64,000 nt of DNA from Camillea tinctor (taxonomy: Eukaryota > Ascomycota > Sordariomycetes > Xylariales > Xylariaceae): positions 248,001-312,000 of the forward strand of contig MU394092.1 of NCBI GenBank assembly GCA_022578605.1. The letters are read 5' to 3'. Numbering within the stretch: position 1 is the first letter of the stretch; every line of letters begins with the position of its first letter. Under the pieces are notes generated by a model. That model worked only from the letters and a program-made list of their open reading frames with translations, was not told the DNA's origin and ran no database searches. Below, one piece after another: positions 1 through 12,458 of the stretch. Both the position numbers and the translations under genes were made by a program.

Positions 1-1533
1 TTGTTTTTTTTTCTTTCTTTCTTAGTCATACCACATACCCATTTCGCGCGCCATCTGCATCAACCAGACCCAAAAAATATTCTTGGACCCAAAAAAAACT
101 ATTTTACGACTTCTCCTTTTATGCGTTTAGGTGCCCACCAACAAAAGATTACGGGCGCAGATGCGAACAAATTGCAGCATAGACGGAAGATTAGACAGCG
201 AAAGAAGGAAAAACGCAAGAATTGAAAATGGGCAGGGCAGTATTTGGACGAACAAAAAAAAAACATGGCAATTTGTGATCGATTTGTGGAGGTTATTAGG
301 AGCTGTTCGCTACCGTACACAGGTGCGGAGGCGAGTGAAGGGAGGATTGGGATATTGGAGATACCTACGCCTCCTCGCATAGTCGAGGACTTTATGGGGG
401 GCATATTTGCTGCCCCGTCACGATACGATATACACGTCCGACTCCTCTCAAGAGGAGAATTCTAATTTCTTGTGGAGGAAATTTGGTGCGAGACGCATGG
501 GCATTTTTGGACGATGCCTTAGCTGGCATATCGCCGCGAGTGACTTTACCCTCGTTAGGAGTCACGCTGCCCTCCGCACGTAAATAGGCAAGAAGAATAA
601 AAACTCTGCAAACCCCGTGTTTCGTCTCGAGTCCTGCTATGTGCAGCCATTCCCTTGCCCTTCCCCCCGTTTTATCTAATATGTATAGAATCTCCTAGTG
701 TGTTCCTATCGCTCCATTGCCCTCCCCAAATTCTGCTATCGTCCTCTTGTCGCTGTAATACTATTTTTTTCGTGTATGGGCTAGGTGGTAGATAGGTTTT
801 TTTGTTGTGTCCTTTTCCTACTTCCAGATGGATCCTTCGATTAAGGGATTTATTCCATTCTATTTTCATTGTTTGTATATCCGTGTCTATAATCCTTATC
901 AACTTTCATATGTATATTTCCAGCCAATTCTTTTTTTTAACCAAAAAGAAAAAGCAAAGTAGAACAGAAGAAGCCAAAAAAAAAGGGGAGGGAGAAGAGG
1001 AAAAAGAAAAAGTAAAGGAAAGAAAAGAGAAAGCTTTATTTAAAATACCTTATTCTCTTTATTTCACGGGTGCTAGGTACCTACTTACTACTTTTTAAAT
1101 GTGCATACCTACATTATATGATCTTTTGATTTAAGCTAGAACTTGTAGGTAGGGGAACACCTATTTTATTTGAGACTAGGTACTTAGGTACCTAGGAACT
1201 ATTTAGCTAGGCTTTCCTCCCCTTTATCTAATCGACAAGGATACATGTTCCAATTCGAGGTGCACAGACCACCTAAAGAGATTCGGTTGGGGGAAGGGGG
1301 GGGTGTCTTTTTTTGGTATTTCTCTCGCACACAAACTTATCCTAAAAAAAAAAAAAGAGAAAGAAATTGTTTTAACCTAATCCAACCCCTCCACCACAAT
1401 ATTTCCCCTACCACCTCGCAAAGAAGTCGGGCCAACCATCTCAGATAATCCAACCCGCCTTGTACCAACCAATTCATTATTCTTCGACAGCCAACTCTCC
1501 CTTCCACCCTCCCGAATCTTCGATTTATACAAG
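1..1533. other. Noncoding region upstream of RPS2
   Basis: No convincing gene is visible. The stretch has many T and A homopolymers, a purine-rich tract at about 946-1033, and short TAGGTA/TACCTA words at about 1075-1215, including TAGGTACCTAGG at 1185-1196. The last 100 bases before the RPS2 start are rich in C and T, as expected for a highly expressed fungal gene's promoter and leader. Short open frames here are low in complexity and overlap on both strands. Confidence 0.6.
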
Positions 1534-2474
1534 ATGGCTGACCGAGGTGGTGCTGGTGCCGCTGGCGCTGCTGGCGATTCTCGAGGTGCTCGTGGTGGTT
1601 TCGGTTCCCGAGGTGGTGATCGTGGCCGTGGCCGTGGACGTGGCAGAGGTCGCCGTGGTGGTGCCAAGGACAGTGAGAAGGAATGGATGCCCGTCACCAA
1701 GCTGGGTCGTCTCGTAAAGGCTGGCAAGATCAAGAGCATGGAGGAGATCTACCTCCACTCTCTCCCCATCAAGGAGTATCAGATTGTTGATTTCTTCCTG
1801 CCCAAGCTGAAGGATGAGGTCATGAAGGTATGGTTTGGCCCGCCGTTAAGCCGTTGGAGGCCATGCGCACGCATGCTAATGTCCCATCCTCACTACAGAT
1901 CAAGCCTGTCCAGAAGCAGACCCGTGCCGGTCAGCGTACCCGATTCAAGGCCATCGTCATCATCGGTGACTCCGAGGGTCACGTTGGCCTCGGTATCAAG
2001 ACCTCCAAGGAAGTTGCCACTGCTATCCGTGCTGCCATCATCATCGCCAAGCTGAGCGTCATTCCCATCCGTCGTGGTTACTGGGGTACCAACCTTGGTC
2101 TGCCTCACTCCCTGCCCGTCAAGGAGAGTGGAAAGTGTGGTTCCGTTACCGTCCGCGTATGTCAATCTAGCTGGTTTTCCCCTAGTTGCTTTAACTAACG
2201 ACGTCTTTGCCTCTAGTTGATTCCTGCTCCCCGTGGTACCCAGATTGTCGCCTCGCCCGCCGTCAAGCGTCTTCTCCAGCTTGCTGGTATCGAGGATGCC
2301 TACACCTCCTCTTCCGGTTCGACCAAGACCCTCGAGAACACCCTGAAGGCTACCTTCGCTGCCATCTCCAACTGCTACGGATTCCTGACCCCCAACCTCT
2401 GGTCCGAGACGAAGCTGATCAGAAGTCCCCTGGAGGAGTATGCGGACACTCTCCGGGAGGGAAAGAGATACTAG
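1534..2474 (+). CDS. RPS2: 40S ribosomal protein S2 (uS5)
   Basis: Component of the small cytosolic ribosomal subunit, near the mRNA entry and decoding region. Three exons (1534-1827, 1899-2156, 2217-2474) join in phase 0 to give 269 residues, the usual size. The N-terminus is a Gly/Arg-rich (RGG-type) tail, roughly residues 5-42, typical of eukaryotic S2. The S5 double-stranded-RNA-binding fold follows in exon 2, with the family signature around [18 protein letters not shown]. The conserved C-terminal segment with TLKATFAA and GFLTPNLW is in exon 3. Introns are 71 and 60 bases with GT-AG ends, and CTAAT/CTAAC branch-like words lie before the acceptors. The start is the first ATG of the frame after a pyrimidine-rich leader. 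Identity is very secure. Confidence 0.97.
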
Positions 2475-3327
2475 AGGACAGTTTTCTGGGCACAGGCATA
2501 CGGCGTGGATTCCTTGATTTTCTTTATTGCATTGGTCGCCGGGTAGGCAGGCATCAGACTGGAGCAGCAAAAATAGCAGCTATGATCTGACAAGGAACCT
2601 TTTCTCAATGCTGTGATGGTGTGCTACTTGTCTTGAGTTTTGCTTTGATGATACCTCCCTCTGAATTACCAGATTTAAAAAAGTTGCCGAAACCTGGCAT
2701 CTGCTGTTTCCATCTCCGATTATGCAGTGCGCCTGGCCAGCATGTATCCAGCCACACACCAATGTTAAGCTCAACCCACCGACGAGCTACCTATATCTAT
2801 TAAGGCCCGAAATTTTAAAGTATTTAGGACCAGATGAGTCTAGGTAGCTTCCTCGAGCGTGTTCCCCTGACAGTGTTGAGATATGGTATGGTAAGAAGTT
2901 GCAATAGGTCTTGTACAACGAACCCCCTTTCCCTCCCCCCTCCCCTTTTCTCCTGGCATAGGTATGCCTATCCTATGTCCTTTCCATGAGACGATTGTGA
3001 GACTGCAGCCTTCCTAGATGGTAAGTGATTTCTCCAAGGAAGTAACAAATCGTCTTGTATAGAAGGCTCTGCTGATCTACTAGACTCTCTAACCACGGGT
3101 TTCAATGTTTTGGACTTTTCTCACTCCCCCATCTTCTTCTAGCCAGCCATCACTCTCTTGGCTTTTGTAACTCCAGTCCAATACTCGCTCTATTTTGGTG
3201 TTTTTGGTCTTCAATTTTGGCTCCATCTTGCAAGTTCTGCTTCACACCTCCACAGCCCATTCGTATTATTCTATTTTTGTCTAGATCGAAGACTTTTTCT
3301 TCCGTCGCACTCCGCGTCTTTTTCACG
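2475..3327. other. RPS2 3' region and WSC-gene promoter
   Basis: No gene seen. The first few hundred bases should hold the RPS2 3' UTR. The rest is the upstream region of the large secreted protein, with a C-rich tract at about 2927-2950 and a pyrimidine-rich leader at 3110-3327. An in-frame ATG at 3217 precedes the chosen start but would put a poor, non-signal-like sequence in front of the signal peptide. Confidence 0.5.
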
Positions 3328-6300
3328 ATGCCTTCTCATTCCCCGTCTCCTCCGCTGGCTAGGCTATTACTTGTAGCTATACTCCTGGCCTTTGGTTTCC
3401 TTGTCGCCGTTACCATCTGTAAAACTGTCACGACACAAACGCTCGAGAGACGTCAGTCCTCGCTTGAAACCGATAACCCTTACGAGCAGCTGAATATCAC
3501 CAAAGTAGGATCGACAGAGGATATAGAAAAACGTGGCCTTGGCTTGGGTGCTCTTCCTAACATAATACCCAGTGCTATTGCGAATCTCCCAGGAGTGGCG
3601 AATTCGCTGATACACAAACTCACCTCGGACATAAACCACGTAGCTCCCACGGTGACCTTGCCAAGTATCATTCCATCGGATGGCGTGCCTCTTCTGACTA
3701 CGGACTTACCGTTGGTTGCGCAACCTGAGCCCACTGGTGCAGAGATCGGATCTCTTGTCGGCGAGCTCGGAGGTCTTCTCACCGGATTGGCTCCCACGGC
3801 AGCAGCTAGCATCATTGCAGCTGTTACCTCCCACGCAGATGGAATTGTATCGTCTGTCCAGGCCGTGGCTACAGACGTTGCATCAATTGCCAATCAAGTC
3901 GCTGGCGATCATATACAAGCCACTGCTGCCCTGAATATAGTAGGGGGGCTACTCGGCACGATTGAGTCGTCCGTCAATGACGTCGTCAACGATGTGACGT
4001 CCAACCTAGCGTCTGAACTCCCATCATCGTTGATAGATGACCTAGTTCAAGCCGTCAGCAGTGGGCTTGACGACATTGTAGGGGTGGCCGATGGTCCCGT
4101 GTCTTTGGTTGGTGATTTGATCGAAGACAATGTTTGCGGCATCACTACAGTGGTCGACGGAGTATTATCCACTATTGCCGGACTGTGTGGTGATATGTCC
4201 TCGGCTGCTGCTGACCAGACCCTGGCAACTCCCATGGCCACCGTGCCGGCATCTAACACAATTGTTTCTGTGACTACCCAGACTCCTGGAGACACAGTGA
4301 TGTCTGGTCAGATTGAACCGACTAGTGCAACAACGCCCGCTTTGCCTACGCTTCCTACATCTACAAATGCTAGCCCTGGTGGACAGACGGCTGCCTCAAC
4401 GTTTTCGGGCACCACCGATAGCACTATTGGTACACAGCCAAGCTCCCAAGCACCAACCCCGTCTCTCTCTATGGAAAACGGGGCTTCGTCTTCTCCAAGT
4501 GCGGCAGTGAATACCCAACCATCAGTTCTAGGAACAGCACCATCTGCCCCCACTGGTAGTGGATTGTCACCCTCGATAAACAATCCATCAGTTCCCCTCA
4601 CCTCTGGTACAGGAAGCAGCTTACCTTCTTCTCAGGCCATACAATCAAGCAGCACAGCACCTGTACCAGCTCTTTCGAGTTCAACCCAACTCAGTCCACA
4701 AAGCTCATTAGCCCAAGCTTCGGGGTCGTCCAGCACAAATGATAACAGTCAGCAATCAACCGGAGCCTCCAGTAATGCAGGTTCAGCAACACCAACGGGA
4801 GCATCCCCTGCAGTTATGAGTCCTGTGCCTATAACAGGCACCATTACACAACACGGGGGAGGAAGTGCTTCCGTGTCTGCTGCTCCTACAGGGAGTAAGT
4901 TGAATAACCCATTTCTTATTAGGAACACTTATAACTAATACCTCCTCTCCCCCCAGTCAATGGGGTACCTCCAGCGGCTGAATGCACGACTGTTACTATG
5001 CAATGCACATCAGAACCAGCCCAAACCATCATCGTGTAATGTCCACCTCCTCAGCCTATTAAAGACTTTACTAATGGTTAGTTCAGAGCCGGAGAAACCG
5101 CTACTATCACGAGCTATGCACCTTGTACCAATGAATGCCCGCCTTCGGCTCAGGCAACCTGTAACTGCCCTAATTCTGGCCCGACAGCCCCTCCTGGAGG
5201 TACTGGTGCTCGAGGCCCATGCCCTGGTTCGGGCTATACCTGTGACGATTGTCTCGATGGATGGTTCTGCCCACCCCCGCAAACCCCAGCACAGATTGCT
5301 CCTTGTGGATTTGGCTGGCCATGTGCTCACTGCGATGGGGGGTGGTTTTGTGTTCCTCAACCGACCTTAGCCCCTGGCACATGCGTAGGATCTAATGTTC
5401 CAACAACCAATAGTCCAGGCCTTATCACCTCTAGGCCATCTCCTTCATCAGCTACGTCACGACCGATTCCTACACCACCGCCAGGCCCGGGATCTCCCCT
5501 TCACAGTCCACCTGAAGCTGCGGGCTGGGGCTACTGTGGCTGCTGGGCTGACCAGCCAGAACAGAGAGCACTTTCTACGGAGCAAAGCAATCTAGGCCCG
5601 CTCACAAACGCGGATTGTGTAAGGCACTGTATGGGGGTGGGCTTCCTCATGGCAGGCACAGAGAATGGTAACAGCTGCTTCTGCGGTAATTTCTTGAATG
5701 GCACGCGAGAGCTAGACGATAAATTCTGCTCGATGCCTTGTACCGGCGACAAAGAAGAAGCCTGTGGGGGATATTTTGCTCTGAGCTGCTACAGCACCGA
5801 CTTTGTACCGCGTGGGTGGGCTAGTGCTGGCCCTCAGCCGCTGCCTGCAACTCTCGAGCCACCTGAAATTATATCGTTTGTCACTGGTGGCGTCGCGCAG
5901 ACATTGATCACCACACCAGTCATAGTGTTCCCCTTATCTGATAGAGACTCTGGCGGCGATATTATCAGCATTTACGGGAAGATCACGCGTCAACCCCTGG
6001 GTGACATGCCTAATGGTAGGGAACTACCGACGATAACCTCTGATGATTGGAGCGGAAGCTCCCCTCCTGGGTTACCCACGACTCCTCCGAGGGCCGGCAG
6101 TGGCGTAGCGCCGGGCCAAGGTAGCCCGTCGGGTACCCCTACAACCGGTGATATTACCATCACTGTTCCAAGCGGTGGTTCTGGACCGATCACTATAACT
6201 CCTGAGAGTAACGGCGGTACCACACCCGGCCAAGGCAATGGGCCGTCTAGTCCAAATGGGAACGGAGCTTCTACCCCAATAGTTCCAGGGCTAACCACGA

Positions 6301-8516
6301 TCCCATCACCTACCAATCCTGATAACAATAACCCAACGACTACAGAAGGAATTACAACGACGACACCAAATGGAGGCGGTGGCGTTGCTCCCGGTCAGGG
6401 CAGCCAAGGCAGCACGCCGCCTACGACTCCAACTCCAACTCCCAATGGCGGTCTTACACCCTGTGTTCTCGGATTAGATCCAAATTGCACCCCAACAGAC
6501 AGTAATGGGAACCCGAGTATTACTTCACCTGGCAATAGTCCAGGAAGCCCCCTGACCAACCCTACTGTAATTCCATCAATAGTTGGCAGCATCCTCAGCA
6601 CATGCACGCCAGGCTCATCAGACCCAAGCTGCAACCCTGCCGGAAATAATGGCAACCCGGGCGTTTCATCAGGCCAAACCCAAGGGACAACTTCACCATC
6701 TCAGCTTATAACTATGCCTCCTCTCTCGACAGGTAATGATGGAGGCTTATGTACTGCCGGCTCCAACGATCCATCGTGCACTAATCCAACCGGCAATGGA
6801 GACGGGGGCTCTTCGACACCTGAATTCCCTGGACAAGGTCAAACCAGCATTCCTAGTACAGAAGGCCAGCCTTCTCCTACTGGTCCCGGCTCCAACGGAG
6901 GACCTTCCAATCCGAATGGTGGTTCGAACCCACCGAGCAGCAGTGGGGTTACTTGTGTTGCTGGCTCCAACGACCCGGCTTGCAACCCATCGGGGAATGA
7001 AGGTAATCCGAGCTCCACGTCACCGAACAATGGTGGGGGCGTTGCTCCGGGCCAAGGTCCGCCGCCTACCTCCACGGCTCCGAATGCCGGAGTAACTACC
7101 TGTGCGGCGGGTTCGACAGATCCCTCTTGCACCTCGGTAGGCAACGGCGGTAGTGTTACCCCTGGACAAAGCCAATCTCCTGATGCCACTAACCCAACTG
7201 GGGGTTCTGCTACTTGCACAGCCGGTTCGACTGATCCTGCTTGCACTTCACCGAATAACAGTGAAGGCGTTCCACCAAGCGGACCAAGCGGACCAAGCGA
7301 GCCTACAGCAGTGACTCCAACTGGATTCATTCCTAGCACCTGTACCGTAGGATCTAATGATCCTGCCTGTACCGCACCACGCAATGGCGGAGGTGTCGCT
7401 CCACAGAACCAGCCACCGCCAGCAACCTCAAGCGTTCCCTCGTCAAGTGGGATATTATGTACACCAGGATCCACTGACCCGAGCTGCACTCTTCCCTCCA
7501 ACAGTGGCGGTAGCTCCAATTCGGTCCCCACTGAGACTCCTGGCCAAGGATCAGAGACAGGGACGGGTACTGTACCACCTGGCACGATTACGAACGGGTT
7601 CACTCCGACAGCTCCAGCAACACCACCGGGTCCTGGGAACGGCGGAAACACCAATCCTGGAGGCCCAGGACAAGAAACGCCATTTAACCCAAATGGGGGC
7701 GGTGGAACCACTGGCTCTCCTAGTATCACCGGTTCTGGTCCATCCCCGACACCCAACCCGGGTGGTAACAGCGGTGTGACACCAGGCCAGCAAAGTCCAA
7801 CCCCGGGAACGCAGGGAACAACATCAAGTCTAGAACAAGGCAGCACCACTCCAGCCACCCCAGGAGGGCAGAACCCGGGGCCGACGCCAACAAACCCCAC
7901 CGGCGGCGGACCAAGTGACATTACCCCCGGGCCGACAACCCCTACGACTAGCCCGCCCGGAAACGGCGGCGACAACACCCCGCCAGGCAGCCAATTTCCC
8001 GGGGCGGAGACTCCCACTTCCACCAACCCTTCCAACCCACCCAGCGGCGGCGGAAGCACACCTCCAGGCGCGAACTCTCCCCCTCCCGCCTCTACCCCAG
8101 AGATATGGGGCAGCGGCAGCAGCCTGACCCCTTCGTCAGGAGACGGCAACACGGCGCCACCGTCGGCGGGAACGGGCACGACGAGCTCATCGACGACGAG
8201 CAACCCCAACGGCATCACCGGCGTGGCGCCGCACCAGCTCACGACCACGCCCAGTGACTTCACCACGTACACACTGCCCCCCACGGGGCCCGTGCCGTAC
8301 GGGTACCCGCTCGCGTCGCCGACGGCGGCGGCGCTGGAGATGGTGGGTTGGGGGATGGGGCACGGGCACGAGCTCGGGGTGGCGGGGCGCGCTGGCGGGG
8401 TGGGGGAACAGCAGACCACGGACGTGCTGGGGTTGGGGGGTTCGACGACGACGACGACGACGAGTATGCTGACGGATCCGCGGTGGCAGCGCATGAGGCC
8501 GGTGTTTGTGTGGTGA
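3328..8516 (+). CDS. Giant secreted WSC-domain protein with cysteine modules
   Basis: Predicted extracellular or wall-associated protein of 1,691 residues from three exons (3328-4894, 4957-5035, 5087-8516; introns of 62 and 51 bases). A hydrophobic signal segment lies at about residues 9-30, followed by dibasic, Kex2-like sites (RR 41-42, KR 68-69). Residues 70-340 are a hydrophobic/acidic region, then comes a Ser/Thr-rich stretch. Residues about 594-640 contain two copies of a module ending in GWFC. A WSC domain, a carbohydrate-binding fold, lies at about 694-785, with its cysteines and the CGG near the end. The remaining 900 residues are Gly/Pro/Ser/Thr-rich, with eight copies of a C-x2-GSxDPxC motif and repeated GVAPGQG. 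There is no hydrophobic C-terminal tail, so no GPI anchor is predicted. The start at 3328 places the signal peptide at the N-terminus. The exact role is unknown; wall binding or adhesion is inferred. GC content rises strongly beyond about 7,800. Confidence 0.85.
6455..7500 (+). repeat. Eight degenerate CxxGSxDPxC modules in the WSC gene
   Basis: Within the WSC protein a short two-cysteine motif recurs near 6459, 6600, 6747, 6951, 7098, 7215, 7338 and 7455. The pattern is C, two variable residues, G-S-x-D-P, S or A, then C; the first copy is variant (GLDPNC). Spacers are Pro/Gly/Ser/Thr-rich and vary in length. Copies differ at the DNA level, so the repeat is old or kept by selection on the protein rather than a fresh tandem duplication. 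Confidence 0.85.
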
Positions 8517-10174
8517 GGGGGTTGGTTATGATAAGGTGGAAGTGGAGGCGGGGAAAAGTACTTGATTAGGAGGGCTATGTAACGATATATGGACGCACAG
8601 AGACACACACACACACATACACATACACATGCACATACACCTTACACCAAAAACACGCGGACACACAAGGGAGCAAAAAGGGCTTGGAGGCGTTTTAAAG
8701 GAAAGGATTAGAAGAAGAAGAAGAAAAGGGGGAGAAGGTGGATACTTACTTGGTTTTTGGAACTCTGAAAGAATTTTCTAATTTCTTTTTGGCCTGTTTG
8801 TAAACAAAAGAACCTAACCTATAATTAAGCAATGGAGTTTGTACACTAGTTAGACAGGTAATGGGAGAACGGTAAGGGGGAGAGAGAAATAAATAATAAT
8901 AATAATGATAATGATAAAAGACTAAAAACCGGAAATAAGTCACGATATAAGAAAAGAAAACAGAAGTGACAGGTTAGAAAAGGGTCTCTTTTAACGATCC
9001 CCTAAAAAGGGGTGTTGGGCTTAACATACATTTCCTGTGTGGTGGATGGAGGACGGGGGGAGGGGAGATATTGGTTAATGTAATAGCCCAAACTACATGA
9101 GTTATTGAAGAAGGGAAATAAGTGAGAAGGATGATAACGACAGTACGCACTAATAAATTAGGGGGTTTGAAGCAGGGCAATTCCCATCTCTCTTTTTAAA
9201 AAGGGGCTTGTGTAGCCAGTGTTGTAAAATAAATGGAAGAGAGGAAGGGTTTAAAGGAAGACAAGCACAGTAGGAGACAACGAATTTGGGCGTGGTAGAG
9301 GCTAAGCAAAATTCGGGTTTGTGTATACTACTCATAATTCTCCTGATAGGTTAATTGACTACATGCAATTCTATATTCAGGAAGGAGAGAAATAGGTGAA
9401 GTGATAGCTACAGAAGGATTCTAAGGGAAAAGGGGTTGGGGATACTTGAACTCTTTCCCTCTAGCCACCTGACCATTCAAAGATACATCATAGGAGGAGC
9501 AGTAATGATAATAATACACTCATTTCATTTAGTTGGTATATGTACATAAGCTAACATAACTGCAAGGCAGATAGATACCTAATTGAGAGCCCTCCTCGGC
9601 GAACACCTAGAATACTTTTACAGTGACTAACTACTACACGTTATCCGACGTACCTTATGTTACTTGCGACCGGGATTGGTAAAAGAAAAAGGAAATAAAA
9701 ACAACATAAGACCGAACCTTTTTTGCTCGCCTACCTGCCTACCTGCCTGGCCACCCAAAGATAAAATAGAATAAGGAGTAAGAGGAGATGGAGGGGAGTG
9801 ATTGCCGTAAAACGCCCCGTGGCCTAGTAATGATGACATGCATGATATTTTACAATGCTGAGTGCAAAAAAAGGAGTCCTAGGATGAAATAACAATAGGG
9901 GTGCAAATGGGGAGGGGAAAATGGAAAAGAGAAGAGAAGAGAAAAGGGGGTCGAATGCTAGTGCATTCGCATCTTGAATCGTACCATTATACACATAATA
10001 AAGTACTTTTCTTTCCTACCCTTTCTAAGGAAAAGAACAAGCGGGGGGTTAGGAGGGTATCTATCTTAATGTCGTCCAACCATTCTGCGTCCGATTATCG
10101 TGGTTTCTTTCTTTTCTTTCCCCTCGCCTTCTAATTCGTCGCAGTCATAAACCAAATACGCCCCGCCCAGTTCC
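8517..10174. other. Intergenic region between converging genes
   Basis: The 3' ends of the WSC gene and the sulfurtransferase gene face each other here. A CA-rich microsatellite (ACACAC with ACATAC interruptions) lies at about 8602-8641, and a TAA/TGA microsatellite at about 8889-8918. GCCTACCTGCCTACCTGCCT occurs near 9729. No coding frame looks real. Confidence 0.6.
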
Positions 10175-11253
10175 TTATTCATCTTTGATGATGAGATTAT
10201 CGGAGGGCTGAACTCGTTGTGCCCACTCTCTGTAAAGGTTTTGTTAGCCATCTGATAATATTTCGGAGTATCCCAATTCGAAGCTTACGTCCAACTACCA
10301 TCGTAGACCTTGCGCTTATCTGCGGGTCCGTATCCAGCCTCCTCTAGAGCCGTCTCAATAACGACAGCTGTTACCCCGGTGCCACAGGTCGAGATAATTG
10401 GCTTTGATGGGTCCACACCCCTCTCCTGGAAGAGCTTCTTGAGCTGGTCCTTGGGCAGAAAAGCCTTGGTCTTGGGGTCGAGCACGGCAGTGAAAGGGAT
10501 GTTGATAGAACCAGGCATGTGACCAGAGGACAAGCCGGGTCGCGGTTCAGGATCCTTGCCGGTAAATCTACCATTCGGTCTGGCGTCGATTATCTGAACG
10601 CCCTCGGCACCCTCCTTGTTGTGGTCTTCAGCTACTTCCCGAACGTGCTCGTAGCTTGCGACCTTATCCTCGTCCATCTTGGGGATCGGATACGCGTTGC
10701 ACTCTACACTATAGAGCTCGCCGGACTCGGTGGGGTAGTCCTCTTCGACCCAAAGCTTGAAGTTGTTCAGAATATGGACCTTAGGGTGGCCAAAGACTCG
10801 AAGGGTCCAGCCAACTCTGGGGGCACTGAATATACCGAGCTCTTTCGAATCGTAAACGACAACTGTGTCCTCCTTCCGGATACCTAGCTCGCTCATGGCG
10901 GATGCAAACTGCTTGGCGCTCGGGAGCATGTGGGGATAGGGACTTCGTTTGTCGATGACCTTGTCAAGGTCGAAGAAGCGGGCCTTGGGGATGCGCTTTT
11001 CGACAAAGACCTGGAGCCCAGAGCGCTCATCGTTGGGCAGAAACCAGGAGGCGCATAGAGGGATAACTCGAGGTTCGGGACTGATGGGAGAGGGAGGGCT
11101 CTTCTTGAGAGCTTCGGACAGCTCCTTGGGAGAGACTAGATAGGAAGAGAGATTACGTCTTGATTCTCGGACGCCGATCTGGAAGCTTCGGAAGCTTGCA
11201 CCTGGTCGTGAGAAGGCCGCCCTAGTGGAGCGGAGACCTGCGATGGCAGCCAT
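10175..11253 (-). CDS. Thiosulfate/3-mercaptopyruvate sulfurtransferase (tandem rhodanese)
   Basis: Sulfur-transfer enzyme, likely moving sulfur from mercaptopyruvate or thiosulfate to acceptors; Tum1-type relatives feed tRNA thiolation and cyanide detoxification. Two exons (11253-10289 and 10229-10175; intron of 59 bases) give 339 residues. Residues 1-35 are Arg/Ser-rich and lack acidic residues, as in a mitochondrial presequence. An N-terminal, non-catalytic rhodanese domain is followed by a C-terminal catalytic one. Its active loop is CGTGVTA, with Cys290, closer to the mercaptopyruvate form (CGSGVTA) than the thiosulfate form (CRKGVT). Splicing is needed: without it the protein would stop just after VYDGSWT, whereas the second exon restores the family's EWAQR continuation. 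It probably shares a 1.2-kb divergent promoter with APC11. Confidence 0.93.
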
Positions 11254-12458
11254 CGCGAAGTTGCTCTGCAGTGGTTTGCGAATACGTAATTTATGTGATC
11301 AATGTTATGCATTCATGAGAGGATGTCTTAGAGTTGGCGACCAAGAACAGAAGAAAAAGGGAACCGATCGGCAGGATAAATAGTGGATTGTAGAAAGAGG
11401 TGCTGGATGGATAGATTAACGATGCTTAGCTTTTGAAAAGTGGTGATGTTGGCGAAGAGGTGCACGGAGGAGTATATCTGCCGATTGGAGACAGAAATGA
11501 TATTAAATAAGAAAAGGAAAAAGAAGAAGAAAAGGACACAACTTGTCACCTCATCCGAAGGAGATTTATGAGTAAATAAAAAAAAAAAGGATGATGATTG
11601 AGTGACGAGAGACTTGACAGTGGAGGGAAAGTTAAGTTGAGGTTTTGTTAAATACTCGTGTGAAACAAAGACTAAGAGAAAAATAAAAAATAAAAAGAAG
11701 CTCAGGAAAAAAAAAAAAGACAGAAAGATAGCAGATCAATGCGGGGTCCTCTTTTAGTGCCAATTCAGTACTACCTTAACCCCAAGCTTTTCTCTACCTA
11801 ATTCACTCTAATCAGAGGGTCGCACCAGCTCAATTGCTAAGTTAATCTGCTCCAATATGGAAGGATCGAGGTAAGAGAAGGTAAAGTAAATAAGGTTAGC
11901 TGAAGTTGTGGAAGTGGCAGGTGAACAGAGTGTTTAGTTTCTCATGATACATGTTTGAGAAGTAGGCTAGGTTAGATAAATGGCAGAAAGTCTAAAGGTA
12001 TGGATAACATCCTCCCATGGTGGAGTAGCTTCCACCCCATTTTGGGATAGCGCTGTTGATGTCATCCCATCCCATTTTCCCCAATTGGCCCATGCTCCCT
12101 TCTCCCTTCTTTTAGTTGCATATGGACCTTCTTTTTCTTTTTCTTTTTCTTTTTTTTTACTAACACGGTCCGGTGGCATATCTGTATGTACCGGCACGTA
12201 GCCAGTATTTACTTACTTGCCTATGGATTTGATTTAGATAGACATCGTAACTACTAATATTCCCAAACTTACAGCTCCTCACTTCTTCACATTATCTCCA
12301 GTACCTCGCCTTTTAATCAACATAGGAGCGGAGCTAAACCAAAACTTAGTTCCCCTTTTCTTCTCTTGTTTTCCTTCAATAATAACCATAATAATACTTC
12401 TGTGCTGCGAGGGAATAATACAGATTCCTTGACCGAACAATAAATCACAGCTGCAGCC
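11254..12458. other. Divergent promoter region, sulfurtransferase/APC11
   Basis: 1.2 kb between two outward-facing genes. It holds A-rich runs at about 11577-11720 and a CTTTTT-type pyrimidine repeat at about 12129-12158. No gene is seen; the short open frames are low in complexity. Confidence 0.55.

Noticed and set aside
6839..8614. Long open frame of 591 codons on the minus strand inside the WSC gene
   Set aside because: It mirrors the Pro/Gly/Ser-rich repeats of the sense gene, which rarely create antisense stops. The sense strand has a signal peptide, a WSC domain and well-formed introns.
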